Assembly: GCA_003833075.1 (NCBI GenBank)
Contig: RIAY01000005.1
Coordinates: 124,001-188,000 of the forward strand
Direction: 5' to 3'
Length of the DNA: 64,000 nucleotides
From: Muribaculaceae bacterium Isolate-036 (Harlan)
GTDB taxonomy: Bacteria > Bacteroidota > Bacteroidia > Bacteroidales > Muribaculaceae
The position numbers and the translations under genes were made by a program. Position 1 is the stretch's first letter; each line of letters starts with the position of its first letter. The notes below the pieces were generated by a model. The model ran no database searches. It worked only from the letters and a program-made list of their open reading frames with translations, and was not told where the DNA came from. Below are positions 1-9,000 of the stretch, piece by piece.

Positions 1-1
1 C

Positions 2-319
2 AACATCACCAAGAAAGGCGACTTCTCGGAACTTGGATGCGCATTCATGAAAATCGGCAGCAACACCAAACAGCATCTTGGAATAAGTAACGGAGTGAAG
101 GTTACTGGTGTGAAGAGCGGATGTGTGAAAGATGCCGGAATTAAAGAAGGATTCATTATCACAGATATCAACGGCAATGCCGTCAACTCATCAGATGATG
201 TGGAAAGAATTTACAATCAGATAATGAAGGGTGACGACGATGACAAAGTAATGTTTATTACCGGTATATATCCAACAGGCAAGAAATATTACTACGCAGT
301 TAATCTTGCGGGTGAATAA
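2..319 (+). CDS. HtrA/Do-family serine protease, C-terminal PDZ fragment (5' end outside window)
   Basis: The frame is open from the window edge to the stop at 317-319, giving about 105 residues of a C-terminus. The segment GVKVTGVKSG...AGIKEGFIITDINGNAV is a PDZ domain: the loop before it and the hydrophobic GFIITDING strand are typical of the last PDZ domain of periplasmic Do/DegQ proteases. These degrade or refold misfolded envelope proteins. The protease domain is not in the window, so the call rests on the PDZ alone; a tail-specific protease or another PDZ protein is possible. A hairpin follows the stop, so this looks like the end of its transcription unit. Confidence 0.65.
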   Translation, partial: NITKKGDFSELGCAFMKIGSNTKQHLGISNGVKVTGVKSGCVKDAGIKEGFIITDINGNAVNSSDDVERIYNQIMKGDDDDKVMFITGIYPTGKKYYYAVNLAGE

Positions 320-376
320 ACTATATTACAATCCGCATCTTTCACCCCTATAGTGAAAGAGAAAACGACACTATGG

Positions 377-409
377 AATGGAGCGAGTCTGAACATGTCT
401 CGCTCCATT
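377..409 (+). terminator. Hairpin terminator after the HtrA-like gene
   Basis: Arms 377-387 and 399-409 pair perfectly over 11 bases around an 11-base loop and are followed by TTATT. A smaller hairpin (339-346 with 353-360) lies just upstream. The position, 60 bases after the stop, suits a terminator. Confidence 0.6.
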
Positions 410-514
410 TATTCTGATTCAAATAATAAAATACGTTGAATACAAACCAATGCCGATGTTGTTATATAATTGTCATATGCAAGTATTCAAATTCAAACTA
501 CAGTATGATAGTGT

Positions 515-690
515 TAGGATTTAACTTTCATTCACGTGAAGATGGATTTTCGAGGGAATTTCACGAGCTGAAGAAGGAGCATGGCGGGCTATTCGACTTA
601 TGAAACTTAGAACTCACCGAAAAGACACTTCATATGCACGAAAAGAATTAATTCGGAATATTTTATATATAATTCATGCTAAATCCAAAC
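515..690. repeat. Probable degenerate copy of the MITE-like element seen at 40284-40474
   Basis: The spacer 320-831 holds no gene. Its middle (about 540-640) resembles the inside of the element at 40284-40474: both carry a GAG-then-ATT segment, CGAG(C/T)TGA, AAGGAG, TCGACT, GAAACTT and a CGAAAAG/CGAAAG block in the same order and at similar spacing. The terminal repeats are not preserved here, so the borders are approximate. The comparison was made by eye only. Confidence 0.4.
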
Positions 691-779
691 ACCCCCCTCC
701 TACTGTAGCTTAAATTTGAATTTACTTATTATCATGAAAGATTATCAAAAAAAATAATTTCACAAATTTGACAATATCA

Positions 780-810
780 TTGGAAAATTCGCGTATTTTT
801 ATTAAATTTG
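780..810 (+). promoter_or_regulatory. Bacteroidota-type promoter of rpoD
   Basis: TAAATTTG at 803-810 matches the TAnnTTTG -7 box. TTGG at 780-783 is a -33-like box 19 bases upstream. The -7 box covers the TTG at 808, which rules that codon out as a start and supports ATG 832. Confidence 0.6.
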
Positions 811-831
811 CAACAATTTTTGGAAGTACAT

Positions 832-1692
832 ATGAGACAATTAAAGATAACAAAATCCATTACCAACCGCGAAAGTGCCTCTCTTGACAAATATCTTCAG
901 GAAATCGGTCGCGAAGAGCTGATTTCCGTAAGCGAGGAGGTCGAACTTGCGCAGCGAATCAAAAAAGGAGATCATGCAGCTCTTGAAAAACTGACAAAGG
1001 CAAATCTCAGGTTTGTAGTGTCTGTGGCAAAACAATACCAGAATCAGGGTCTTAGTCTTCCGGATCTTATAAATGAAGGGAACCTTGGTCTGATTCGCGC
1101 TGCCCAGAAATTTGATGAGACTCGTGGTTTCAAATTCATATCATATGCAGTGTGGTGGATACGCCAGTCTATTCTTCAGGCGTTGGCTGAACAAAGCCGC
1201 ATTGTGCGTCTTCCTCTCAATCAGGTAGGATCTCTTAATAAGATAACAAAGGAACTTTCTAAATTCGAACAAGAAAATGAGCGTCGTCCGTCACCGGAAG
1301 AATTGGCGGAAAGACTTGACATGCCTGTTGACAAGATTTCAGATACAATGAAAGTATCTGGGCGACATATATCTGTGGATGCTCCTTTTGTTGAAGGTGA
1401 AGACAATTCACTGCTTGATGTCCTTCCAAATGATGACAGCCCCATGGCTGATGCAAGTCTTAATCAGGAATCCTTGTCTAAAGAAGTTGACCGTGCGCTC
1501 AAACAGCTTTACGATCGCGAACGGGAGATTCTTAAAATGTTCTTCGGCATCGGCTGTCAGGAAATGACTCTTGAGGAAATCGGAGCGAAGTTTGATTTGA
1601 CGCGTGAACGCGTACGCCAGATCAAAGAAAAAGCAATCCGTCGTCTCAAAGGTCAGAAAAGCAAGCTCCTCAAGAGTTATCTTGGAGAATAA
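832..1692 (+). CDS. rpoD: Primary sigma factor RpoD (sigma-70 family)
   Basis: 286 residues. It directs RNA polymerase to housekeeping promoters. Visible regions: region 1.2 ([12 protein letters not shown]), region 2 with the core-binding and -10 recognition helix ([37 protein letters not shown], split across about residues 75-115), region 3 and region 4.2 with the HTH ([27 protein letters not shown]) near the C-terminus. The short form without a large region 1.1 is usual for Bacteroidota. ATG 832 was chosen because the protein then begins [15 protein letters not shown], the usual start in this group, and because the TTG at 808 lies in the promoter. It stands as its own unit ahead of a barrel protein. 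Confidence 0.95.
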   Translation: MRQLKITKSITNRESASLDKYLQEIGREELISVSEEVELAQRIKKGDHAALEKLTKANLRFVVSVAKQYQNQGLSLPDLINEGNLGLIRAAQKFDETRGFKFISYAVWWIRQSILQALAEQSRIVRLPLNQVGSLNKITKELSKFEQENERRPSPEELAERLDMPVDKISDTMKVSGRHISVDAPFVEGEDNSLLDVLPNDDSPMADASLNQESLSKEVDRALKQLYDREREILKMFFGIGCQEMTLEEIGAKFDLTRERVRQIKEKAIRRLKGQKSKLLKSYLGE

Positions 1693-1726
1693 GCCGCAAT
1701 AAATCGAAGGCACATATCAATAAAAT

Positions 1727-2356
1727 ATGATGAACTCCTTCAATACCCATATCTTACCCGCAATAAAGGCAATTGTCTTGACGGCGGGTTTATTGCTTGC
1801 TGCACCGCAATTGTCGGCAGACAATGCCACCATGAATGACAGCATACGCAATGCTACAAGAGAGAGTCTTTTCCCGGAGAAATCGAGAAGTCTCGCAAAA
1901 TCGCACTTCACCTGGGGAGCGGAAGCCGGAGCTTCCATTGACCTGACAGGACATGATATGTCAACATTTGATGTAGATGTGCTCTTCGGATATAAAAACT
2001 CTTACATACGTATGGTCGGTCTGGGAGCCGGGATACACCGCACTGTGCAGAGAGGAGACAACTTCATCCCTATTTATGCCACTATCCAGACATCATTCCG
2101 GAAGAAACCCTCACTCGTTTTTATGAGTGCCAAAATAGGATATTCTTTCAATACAATCAGCGATTCTCCTACGTTCGGTGATTTTGTCTCATCCATAGGT
2201 GTTGGCGTAAATCTCTCACTTTCCAGATTAGCCAACAGCTATATTATTCTTTCTGCCGGATCGAGATATTTTAACAAAAGACACATTGATATGATTGACC
2301 GTCTCGACCAGCACTACATCTATATTGCACAACTCCGATTTGGAGTCAGTTTCTGA
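1727..2356 (+). CDS. Outer-membrane beta-barrel-like protein, function unknown
   Basis: 209 residues. An N-terminal hydrophobic segment (about residues 12-28, AIKAIVLTAGLLLAAPQLSA) looks like a signal peptide. The rest alternates polar and aromatic residues in barrel-like strands and the chain ends in phenylalanine (LRFGVSF), a usual signal for insertion by the BAM complex. I do not recognise a specific family. It starts 34 bases after rpoD and may be read through from it. A strong hairpin follows at 2393-2430, shared with the convergent prs gene. Confidence 0.6.
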   Translation: MMNSFNTHILPAIKAIVLTAGLLLAAPQLSADNATMNDSIRNATRESLFPEKSRSLAKSHFTWGAEAGASIDLTGHDMSTFDVDVLFGYKNSYIRMVGLGAGIHRTVQRGDNFIPIYATIQTSFRKKPSLVFMSAKIGYSFNTISDSPTFGDFVSSIGVGVNLSLSRLANSYIILSAGSRYFNKRHIDMIDRLDQHYIYIAQLRFGVSF

Positions 2357-2392
2357 TATTCTGACATGAGGTAATTCTGATGTCGTAATTAT

Positions 2393-2430
2393 AAAATCAA
2401 GGCACGGTCAATAGACCGTGCCTTGATTTT
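2393..2430. terminator. Bidirectional terminator between convergent genes
   Basis: Arms 2393-2409 and 2414-2430 are perfectly complementary over 17 bases with a 4-base loop. The A-run on one side and T-run on the other give a terminator in both directions, for the barrel gene and for prs. Confidence 0.85.
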
Positions 2431-2452
2431 AACTGTCGAAATCTTTCGTAAT

Positions 2453-3397
2453 TTATTTGAAGAGATATTGCGATGAAATAGACTGGTTGTTGTGTATCCT
2501 GCGGATTGTATCTGCAAAGAGTTTTGCAACAGGCAGCACAGTTGCCTTATGATTCTCTCTGACATATGGGATAGAGTCTGTAAAAATGATTTCTGTAAGA
2601 CCGCAGTTCTTCACATTCTCAGTGGCAGGATCACTCATCACCGGATGGCTGCATAACGCTCTTACTGATTTTGCGCCATATGAAAGAAGCAGGTCGCTTG
2701 CTTTTGTGATTGTTCCCGCAGTATCGACAATATCATCAATAAGAACAACGTTCTTACCTTCCACATCTCCGATTACCGTCATCGACGCCACTACATTTGC
2801 TTTGGCTCGTTGTTTGTGACAAAGCACCAAGGGGACATCAAAGTATTTGGCGTAGGAATTGGCTCTCTTGGCACCGCCCACATCGGGAGATGCTATAACC
2901 ATATTCTCAAGACGCAGGCTCTCTATGTAAGGAATAAAAATGGATGATGCATAAAGGTGGTCTACCGGAACATCAAAGAAACCCTGAATCTGGTCAGCAT
3001 GTAGATCCATAGTAATCAGACGGTCAATACCGGCTACGCTTAAAAGATCTGCCACAAGCTTGGCTGCAATTGACACGCGTGGTTTATCTTTGCGATCCTG
3101 ACGAGCCCATCCGAAATAAGGCACAACAGCTATAATCTGGGCTGCTGACGCTCTTTTGGCTGCATCGATCATGAGCAAGAGCTCCATAAGATTGTCACTG
3201 TTGGGGAATGTAGACTGCACAAGATAGACCTGACTGCCACGAATCGATTCCTCAAAACCTACTTCAAACTCTCCGTCGGCAAAACGCTCCTTATTCATTT
3301 TGCCCAATTCAATGCCTAATTCTTTACAAATAGACTCACCAAGATACCTTGATGACTCACCTGCAAAAACCTTAATTGGCGGAAGGTTACTATTCAT
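2453..3397 (-). CDS. prs: Ribose-phosphate pyrophosphokinase
   Basis: 314 residues, the usual length. It makes PRPP from ribose 5-phosphate and ATP for nucleotide, histidine, tryptophan and NAD synthesis. The flexible-loop and ribose-binding parts are clear: FADGE near residue 40, YFGWARQDRKDKPR near 95-108, MDLHADQIQGFF near 130, and the PRPP-binding motif LIDDIVDTAGT near 221. A Bacteroidota promoter lies about 30 bases upstream on the minus strand, and the gene ends at a bidirectional terminator, so it is probably transcribed alone. Confidence 0.96.
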   Translation of the reverse strand: MNSNLPPIKVFAGESSRYLGESICKELGIELGKMNKERFADGEFEVGFEESIRGSQVYLVQSTFPNSDNLMELLLMIDAAKRASAAQIIAVVPYFGWARQDRKDKPRVSIAAKLVADLLSVAGIDRLITMDLHADQIQGFFDVPVDHLYASSIFIPYIESLRLENMVIASPDVGGAKRANSYAKYFDVPLVLCHKQRAKANVVASMTVIGDVEGKNVVLIDDIVDTAGTITKASDLLLSYGAKSVRALCSHPVMSDPATENVKNCGLTEIIFTDSIPYVRENHKATVLPVAKLFADTIRRIHNNQSISSQYLFK

Positions 3398-3425
3398 TAT
3401 ATAGAAAGGTTGTTATTTGGTTCGA

Positions 3426-3457
3426 CAAAATTATAACTATTTTCTGTAATTTCTAAA
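3426..3457 (-). promoter_or_regulatory. Promoter of prs
   Basis: Read on the minus strand: TAATTTTG (3433 to 3426) fits TAnnTTTG, and TTTA (3457 to 3454) sits 20 bases upstream as a -33-like box. Confidence 0.6.
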
Positions 3458-3495
3458 TGATTTTAGGGAAATTTTTCTACAGTCACGTGTCATTT

Positions 3496-5196
3496 TTATT
3501 CAATCGCATTGTTGCCGCGCTTCTTTAAAGGCACGATTACAGCATCATGCCCTTTTACGCTTAATGCTGTCTGCACATCCGCTCCGACCTCAAAAGAAAG
3601 TTCCCTGCCCCACAAAAGATCTTTAGCGCACTGTTTTCCGGAAGCAAGATCTGCCATGTCGATGGCAAGTTGCGGAATACTTAGAGACAGATCAATGTTA
3701 TTGTCATCAAAATTGGCTACTACAAGTAGTGCCTCGGACTCCGTATAACGCAAAAAAGCGTACTGTCTGTGCGGATTGAAACCGGAATTACGAAGATTCA
3801 CATACATCAAATCGAAAAAGCATCCTTCTCTGAACGCACGCCTTGCATTACACATGGTCAAAACATTCTTATACAACTTTCTCAACCATCTTTCATGACG
3901 AGTAAGCTTCAGAGCACTGCAACGTCCGTTGTCATACCAACGGCGAAGAGTGTCATAACTCCAATAGTCAAAAATCGTAGACCTGTTGTTGTCTCCTGCG
4001 AAACCTTCGTTGTCATGTGCCATCTCTCCCAATTCTTGTCCATAATAAATCATAAAAGGTCCTTTCGATATCATGGCGCTGACCACAAGCGATGGTATAA
4101 CTTTCGACGGATCTTCCGCATATTCCCGAGAGGCAAACCTTACTTCATCATGATTTTCAAGAAAGTTGAGCATTTTGTCTCCGATGCCGTCCACGCATTG
4201 CCAGCACCCGGTGAGTTGCGCGGCGGAAACATTGTGTTTTTCAATTCCGACAAGAGTGTCATACAGATTGACCTTGTCATACAGGTAATCGAAATGGCAA
4301 TAATCCAGAAATGTGCGATACAGATTCACATCATAAATCTCTCCTATAAATATTACATCCGGATAATCCTGCTTTACCTGAGGGATAACCCAATGCCAGA
4401 ACTCCTCCGGCACCATGAAAACCATATCACACCGGAATCCGTCAACACCTTTCGATGCCCAGTAGCGAAGAATGTGAAGCATTCGGAGCCATGTGTCGGG
4501 AACAGGTTCAAAATGTCTTGAATTGTCACCGGGATCATATCCATAATTGAGCTTCACGGTCTCATACCAGTCATTACGGTGACAGAAAGCCGTGAAACAG
4601 TCATTACCTGTCGCCTTGGCGGGAAACTCCACATAAGGCTTGTTTCCTTCCAAATCAAGCGGAAAATCCGGGCAGAACTGCTGGTTTACGATATAGTAAT
4701 AATTATTGGAGGGACTGAAAAACTTTCCGAAGTCGTCATCGCATCCGAAATCGCGCACTCCTGCCGGAGCCACATCCGAATGGTATTCACGTGCCGTGTG
4801 ATTGGGAACGAAATCTATTATCACCTTGAGTCCCTGATTGTGAATCCTGCCGACAAGGTTCTCGAATTCCGACATTCTCTCCCCGACATTCTCTGCAAGA
4901 GACGGAGCCACATCATAATAATCCTTGATCGCATATGGCGAGCCAGCCTCACCTTTCACAACATTCGGATTGTCTGCAGGTATGCCGGGATATGATGTTT
5001 TCGTTGCCATCTCTATCACCCCCGTAAGCCATATGCAGTTTACACCAAGATCTGCAATCGTCCCTATGACTTTCGCTGTGATGTCATTGAATTTCCCGGA
5101 ACCATTCTCCTCCAACGTGCCGCCGGGCACACACGAGGCGGTCATATTAGTGAATATACGGGGAAAAACCTGATATATGATTAGTTTTTCTTTCAT
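3496..5196 (-). CDS. GH13-family alpha-amylase-like glycoside hydrolase
   Basis: 566 residues, no signal peptide, so probably cytoplasmic. The four conserved GH13 regions are present: I DFVPNH at residues 128-133, II GFRCD at 253-257 (nucleophile D257), III FIGEIYD with the acid E286, IV NHD at 348-350. This predicts a retaining hydrolase or transferase acting on alpha-1,4-linked glucans or oligosaccharides. A long insert after region I (about 135-225) and a small C-terminal beta domain are also visible. Substrate cannot be told from sequence. The start lies 100+ bases from prs; it is the last of a minus-strand run with the patatin and TamB-like genes upstream. Confidence 0.9.
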   Translation of the reverse strand: MKEKLIIYQVFPRIFTNMTASCVPGGTLEENGSGKFNDITAKVIGTIADLGVNCIWLTGVIEMATKTSYPGIPADNPNVVKGEAGSPYAIKDYYDVAPSLAENVGERMSEFENLVGRIHNQGLKVIIDFVPNHTAREYHSDVAPAGVRDFGCDDDFGKFFSPSNNYYYIVNQQFCPDFPLDLEGNKPYVEFPAKATGNDCFTAFCHRNDWYETVKLNYGYDPGDNSRHFEPVPDTWLRMLHILRYWASKGVDGFRCDMVFMVPEEFWHWVIPQVKQDYPDVIFIGEIYDVNLYRTFLDYCHFDYLYDKVNLYDTLVGIEKHNVSAAQLTGCWQCVDGIGDKMLNFLENHDEVRFASREYAEDPSKVIPSLVVSAMISKGPFMIYYGQELGEMAHDNEGFAGDNNRSTIFDYWSYDTLRRWYDNGRCSALKLTRHERWLRKLYKNVLTMCNARRAFREGCFFDLMYVNLRNSGFNPHRQYAFLRYTESEALLVVANFDDNNIDLSLSIPQLAIDMADLASGKQCAKDLLWGRELSFEVGADVQTALSVKGHDAVIVPLKKRGNNAIE

Positions 5197-5217
5197 TGCA
5201 TCAATGATATTTGTTTT

Positions 5218-6033
5218 TTACAATACTTTTTCCAATACCTGGCACGCAGCGTCATAACCTATTTCCACATTGCGTCGCAGACTTGTCAGGTCAAATGTCT
5301 TCGAGTGAGATATTGCCTGAGGCATAATGAGATGGTCACAAAGCTTTATATCCTGCAGTACATTCGCTTTGGTCATCAAATGAAACGATCTCTCCGCTAT
5401 ATCAAGCAATGACTGCTTGTATTTGTAATTTCTGTTCAACGGACTGCAATTGCTGCCGATCAGAACCTTGCAGTAATCGCGTATCGCCCATGCCGGTAGA
5501 TTTCTCAACACACCGCCATCAACATAATGAGTGCCGTTGATCAGAACCGGACGGAAAATTATAGGTATACTGCATGATGCCAGTACACGGGGCACAATCT
5601 CCCCTTTACACCATCCTACAGAAGTGCCTTTGTCAAAATTGGTCGCACATACAACCGTCGGAATCTTAAGCTCTTCAAGATTCCTGACAGGCAGCCAGCT
5701 TTCAAGCATCTTTCCGAATTTATCAAGACGAAAGAATCCTGATGTAGGTACAGAAAATTCTGTAAAATCTGCGAACTTCTGTGATTCAGCGAAACAATCG
5801 ATCATGTCGTGTGGAGACAAACCGGCTCCATAAAGAACTGCAGCTATAGAACCTGCCGAGACTCCGGACAGTATTTCCGGCTTGATTCCGAACCTGTCGA
5901 ATGCCGTGATAACTCCGATGTGTGCGAATCCTTTGGCGCCGCCCCCACCGAAAGCGACTCCGTATTTAGGTATCTTCCGGAGTCCTGCATATTCAAGAAT
6001 CCCTTCTATTGAAACATTACTTAACAGTGCCAT
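5218..6033 (-). CDS. Patatin-like phospholipase / serine hydrolase
   Basis: 271 residues. The patatin signature is complete: oxyanion loop GGGGAKG at 29-35, nucleophile elbow GVSAG at 57-61 (Ser59) and catalytic Asp172 in DGG 172-174. Such enzymes hydrolyse acyl esters of lipids. No signal peptide is apparent, so it belongs with the cytoplasmic RssA-like group rather than with secreted patatins. It lies between the TamB-like gene (23-base gap) and the amylase gene (21-base gap) on the same strand, which suggests one transcript. Confidence 0.88.
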   Translation of the reverse strand: MALLSNVSIEGILEYAGLRKIPKYGVAFGGGGAKGFAHIGVITAFDRFGIKPEILSGVSAGSIAAVLYGAGLSPHDMIDCFAESQKFADFTEFSVPTSGFFRLDKFGKMLESWLPVRNLEELKIPTVVCATNFDKGTSVGWCKGEIVPRVLASCSIPIIFRPVLINGTHYVDGGVLRNLPAWAIRDYCKVLIGSNCSPLNRNYKYKQSLLDIAERSFHLMTKANVLQDIKLCDHLIMPQAISHSKTFDLTSLRRNVEIGYDAACQVLEKVL

Positions 6034-6056
6034 TTTTGCATCTATTTGTTTATCGA

Positions 6057-9000
6057 CTATTTCTCATCCTCTTTCTTTACAACCCGTTTTTTCTTGCGCT
6101 TGAGGAATGTGAACGGATTGTCGAAATCCCGACGGTATATCACACCTATCCCCTGGGTTGTCAATGCGGAACGGAGATAATAGTTCTGGTCATTAAAATG
6201 ATTATATGCCTTAAGCCGCAGGTTGCCATTCTTGTTTAGAAGATACTCGATATCAAAGTCGCCAACGAATGTTGACTGAGATGTGGCTCTGTCTCTATAG
6301 CCAAAATTGCCGTTGATAAGCAAACGGTTATCCAAAAGCCGTGAAGACAATGCCACATCAACCTCCATATCTGAAAAATCTCCCTTGTCGGAACGGAACG
6401 AAGGAGCAAGCGTTATTTTATCCGTGAGTTGCCCCATAAAACTCGACAATTGCGATGACAGAGTCGAAGATGCCACAGATGCCAGTTCCCCGCCTCCGTT
6501 ACTTGTGGAACCCATATACTCTGGAGTGTAGAATCTGTTTAAAGCAAGCAGGTATATAATCTGCCTGTTCATCATGTCGTCAGTAGAAATGATGCTCTTG
6601 ACCTTTCGCTCCACATCCTGTGTCAATGTCGGCAACGCGATATCAAATGTAATCTCAGGACTACGCATGTCACCGTTAACCTTAAGCAAGGCGTCAACCG
6701 GGACATTTGTCCTGTTAAGGTCGCGGTCTGTAGAGAAACTCTTGTCAAGATCCGAAAGATTCGTGTTTACCCGGTAGGCGGCTGTTATATCGAGCACACC
6801 CTGCATCGGATCTCCGTTGAATGAGATGTTACTTCCCGAATAAATCTTGAAATCACGCAATATAAGATCCTGTAGACTGAAATTATAGTTACCCTCCTCA
6901 AGAGTGTATTTCCCATAAATCTGCATCTCGTCGGAATCTGTATTATACGATATCTGCATCGGACCGCCACCGCGGGCAACAATTCTGTCTCCAGCTTTGG
7001 GATCCATCACAAGTGTCATTCTTGCAGCAGGAGTCACGCTACACCTTATATCCATTGAAAACAATGAAGGGCGGTCTGACTCGGGTTTTGGCAATGACTT
7101 CTTGAATTGTTCCTCTGGATCAACAGTCCCGCTGATTTCTTCCAACTCCGTTTTGCGTCTGTCTGAAAATGTAAGAAACTCATAATCCGATGCAGTCTGT
7201 GTCTCGCTTAATACAAATGTAAAGTCGCTGTTGGCTGTAGTCGACACATCAAGCATCATAGACACGACCCCGGGCCTTCCTCGCAGTGTTCCGCCTCCTG
7301 ATGCATAAATCTTACCATACCAATCAGGATTGATTTTATTATTGGTGTCGAAACACAAGAGATCACGCGCTCCACTAAGCCGGAATTCAAATTCCGGCTC
7401 ATGGAAATAACGATGCTTGACAAACCCTTTCAACATCGCCGAGTTTCCATATTTATCATAAAGTTTGAATGCCGGAATATCAATATATCCGGGACGGATA
7501 TATACGGAATCGCTTCCATGGTAATATACATTGGTATAATCCACCTTCATGCAGATTGAATCTGCAAGCACCGATCCCTTAAGGTCTATATCTTTGAATG
7601 TTCCGAAAAGCTTCACCCGTCCGGATGCCTCACCGCCCACATCTGAAGTGAATGCGGACATAAACGGTTTCAGAAACTCAATGTTGACGTGATCCGCGAG
7701 CATATCGAAAGATAATGAATCACGCGTGACATACACACCACCTCCGATAAGAGCTACCCTACGGTTGTTTTTTCTTATATCTGCATTGATAGCTACCTTT
7801 TTGCTGTCGTTTACCCAATGACTCTCAAGATTGCCATCTCCGAGGACAGCACCGTTATAGCTCAGATCCTTGACAAACAAACGCTGTGTACGCAACACCG
7901 GCATTTTGGTAAAAAGATCGGATGCAAGAATTTCTCCGGTCGCCATGCCTCCGAATGTCACGTAGTTTATGTTCAAAGCCTCGAAAATATAACTTAGATC
8001 AATCCCCGCAAGTTTGACACACAACGCATCCACAGGAGATGCGGAAGCTCGCCCGTTTACTGTCACAAACTGCCCTGCATGCCATATTCTGACATTGTCC
8101 ACATCCACAACATCATTGGCATAATCCACGTTAGCACGATCTATACGCCATTCAGAACCATTAAGCCTGAAAGAGGAAGGCGATACCTTCACAGAAACGT
8201 CCGGTTTACCGGTAAGTACGTTTTTCGAGATGTTCGCGCTTAAATCCACATTGCCTTCAGCCGTCTTGTTTTTCTCAAAAGTCCAGTCAATGCCAGCTTG
8301 GATGTCATCGTCCAAAGCACTTACTGAGATATGCAGATTGGCATCGTCATTCTTGGCTGGAACAGTGCTTTTTATATCGGCCACAAACCCCTGTGACTGC
8401 TTTCCTGACAAGGAGATTTTGGTGCCCCTTATCATTTTAGAACTGCCCTTGACCAGATAAGGAGCTTCAATATTAATTGATATCACATCTTCCGCACCCT
8501 TGAAACTTGCCGAGGCGATAATATCGGAATATGGTCTTACGGGAAGAGCGAAAAAATCGACAAATTCATCATTAGGACTCACCGTAAGTGAAAATTCAGC
8601 CCATTCAGAAGACTCTGAAACGGTCCCTCCTTTTACCATAGACGGCAATGCGACAGAAGCTATATTTTTCGAAGTCTTTATTATATCGCTGAATGTAAAA
8701 TTTCCTTCAATTTTACTTTTGACAAAATCGGATTCGAGCGTGTAGCATTTTAATGAATCATTATTATGCGATGTCAAAGACAGACCATCGATATGCACTC
8801 CCCTGTCACCATGCTTTTCAAACGATAATGATTTCAAAGAAACCTCACCTGTTATATTGTCTGCATTATTGCCTGTAAGATTGGTTTTCGCAGCACCTGA
8901 GAACGCATAACCTTGGTATTTCGGCAATAATCCAAAACGTGATGGTATGAACCGACGTATATCCGCGTTCACATTCCATTGCGATTTGTCTCCGTTCAGG

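Noticed and set aside
808..831. Upstream TTG start for rpoD
   Set aside because: The TTG lies inside the TAAATTTG -7 box, and the ATG at 832 gives the usual N-terminus of the family.
3769..4521. 250-codon plus-strand frame
   Set aside because: It is antisense to the amylase gene, whose four GH13 motifs are clear; the antisense product has no recognisable pattern.
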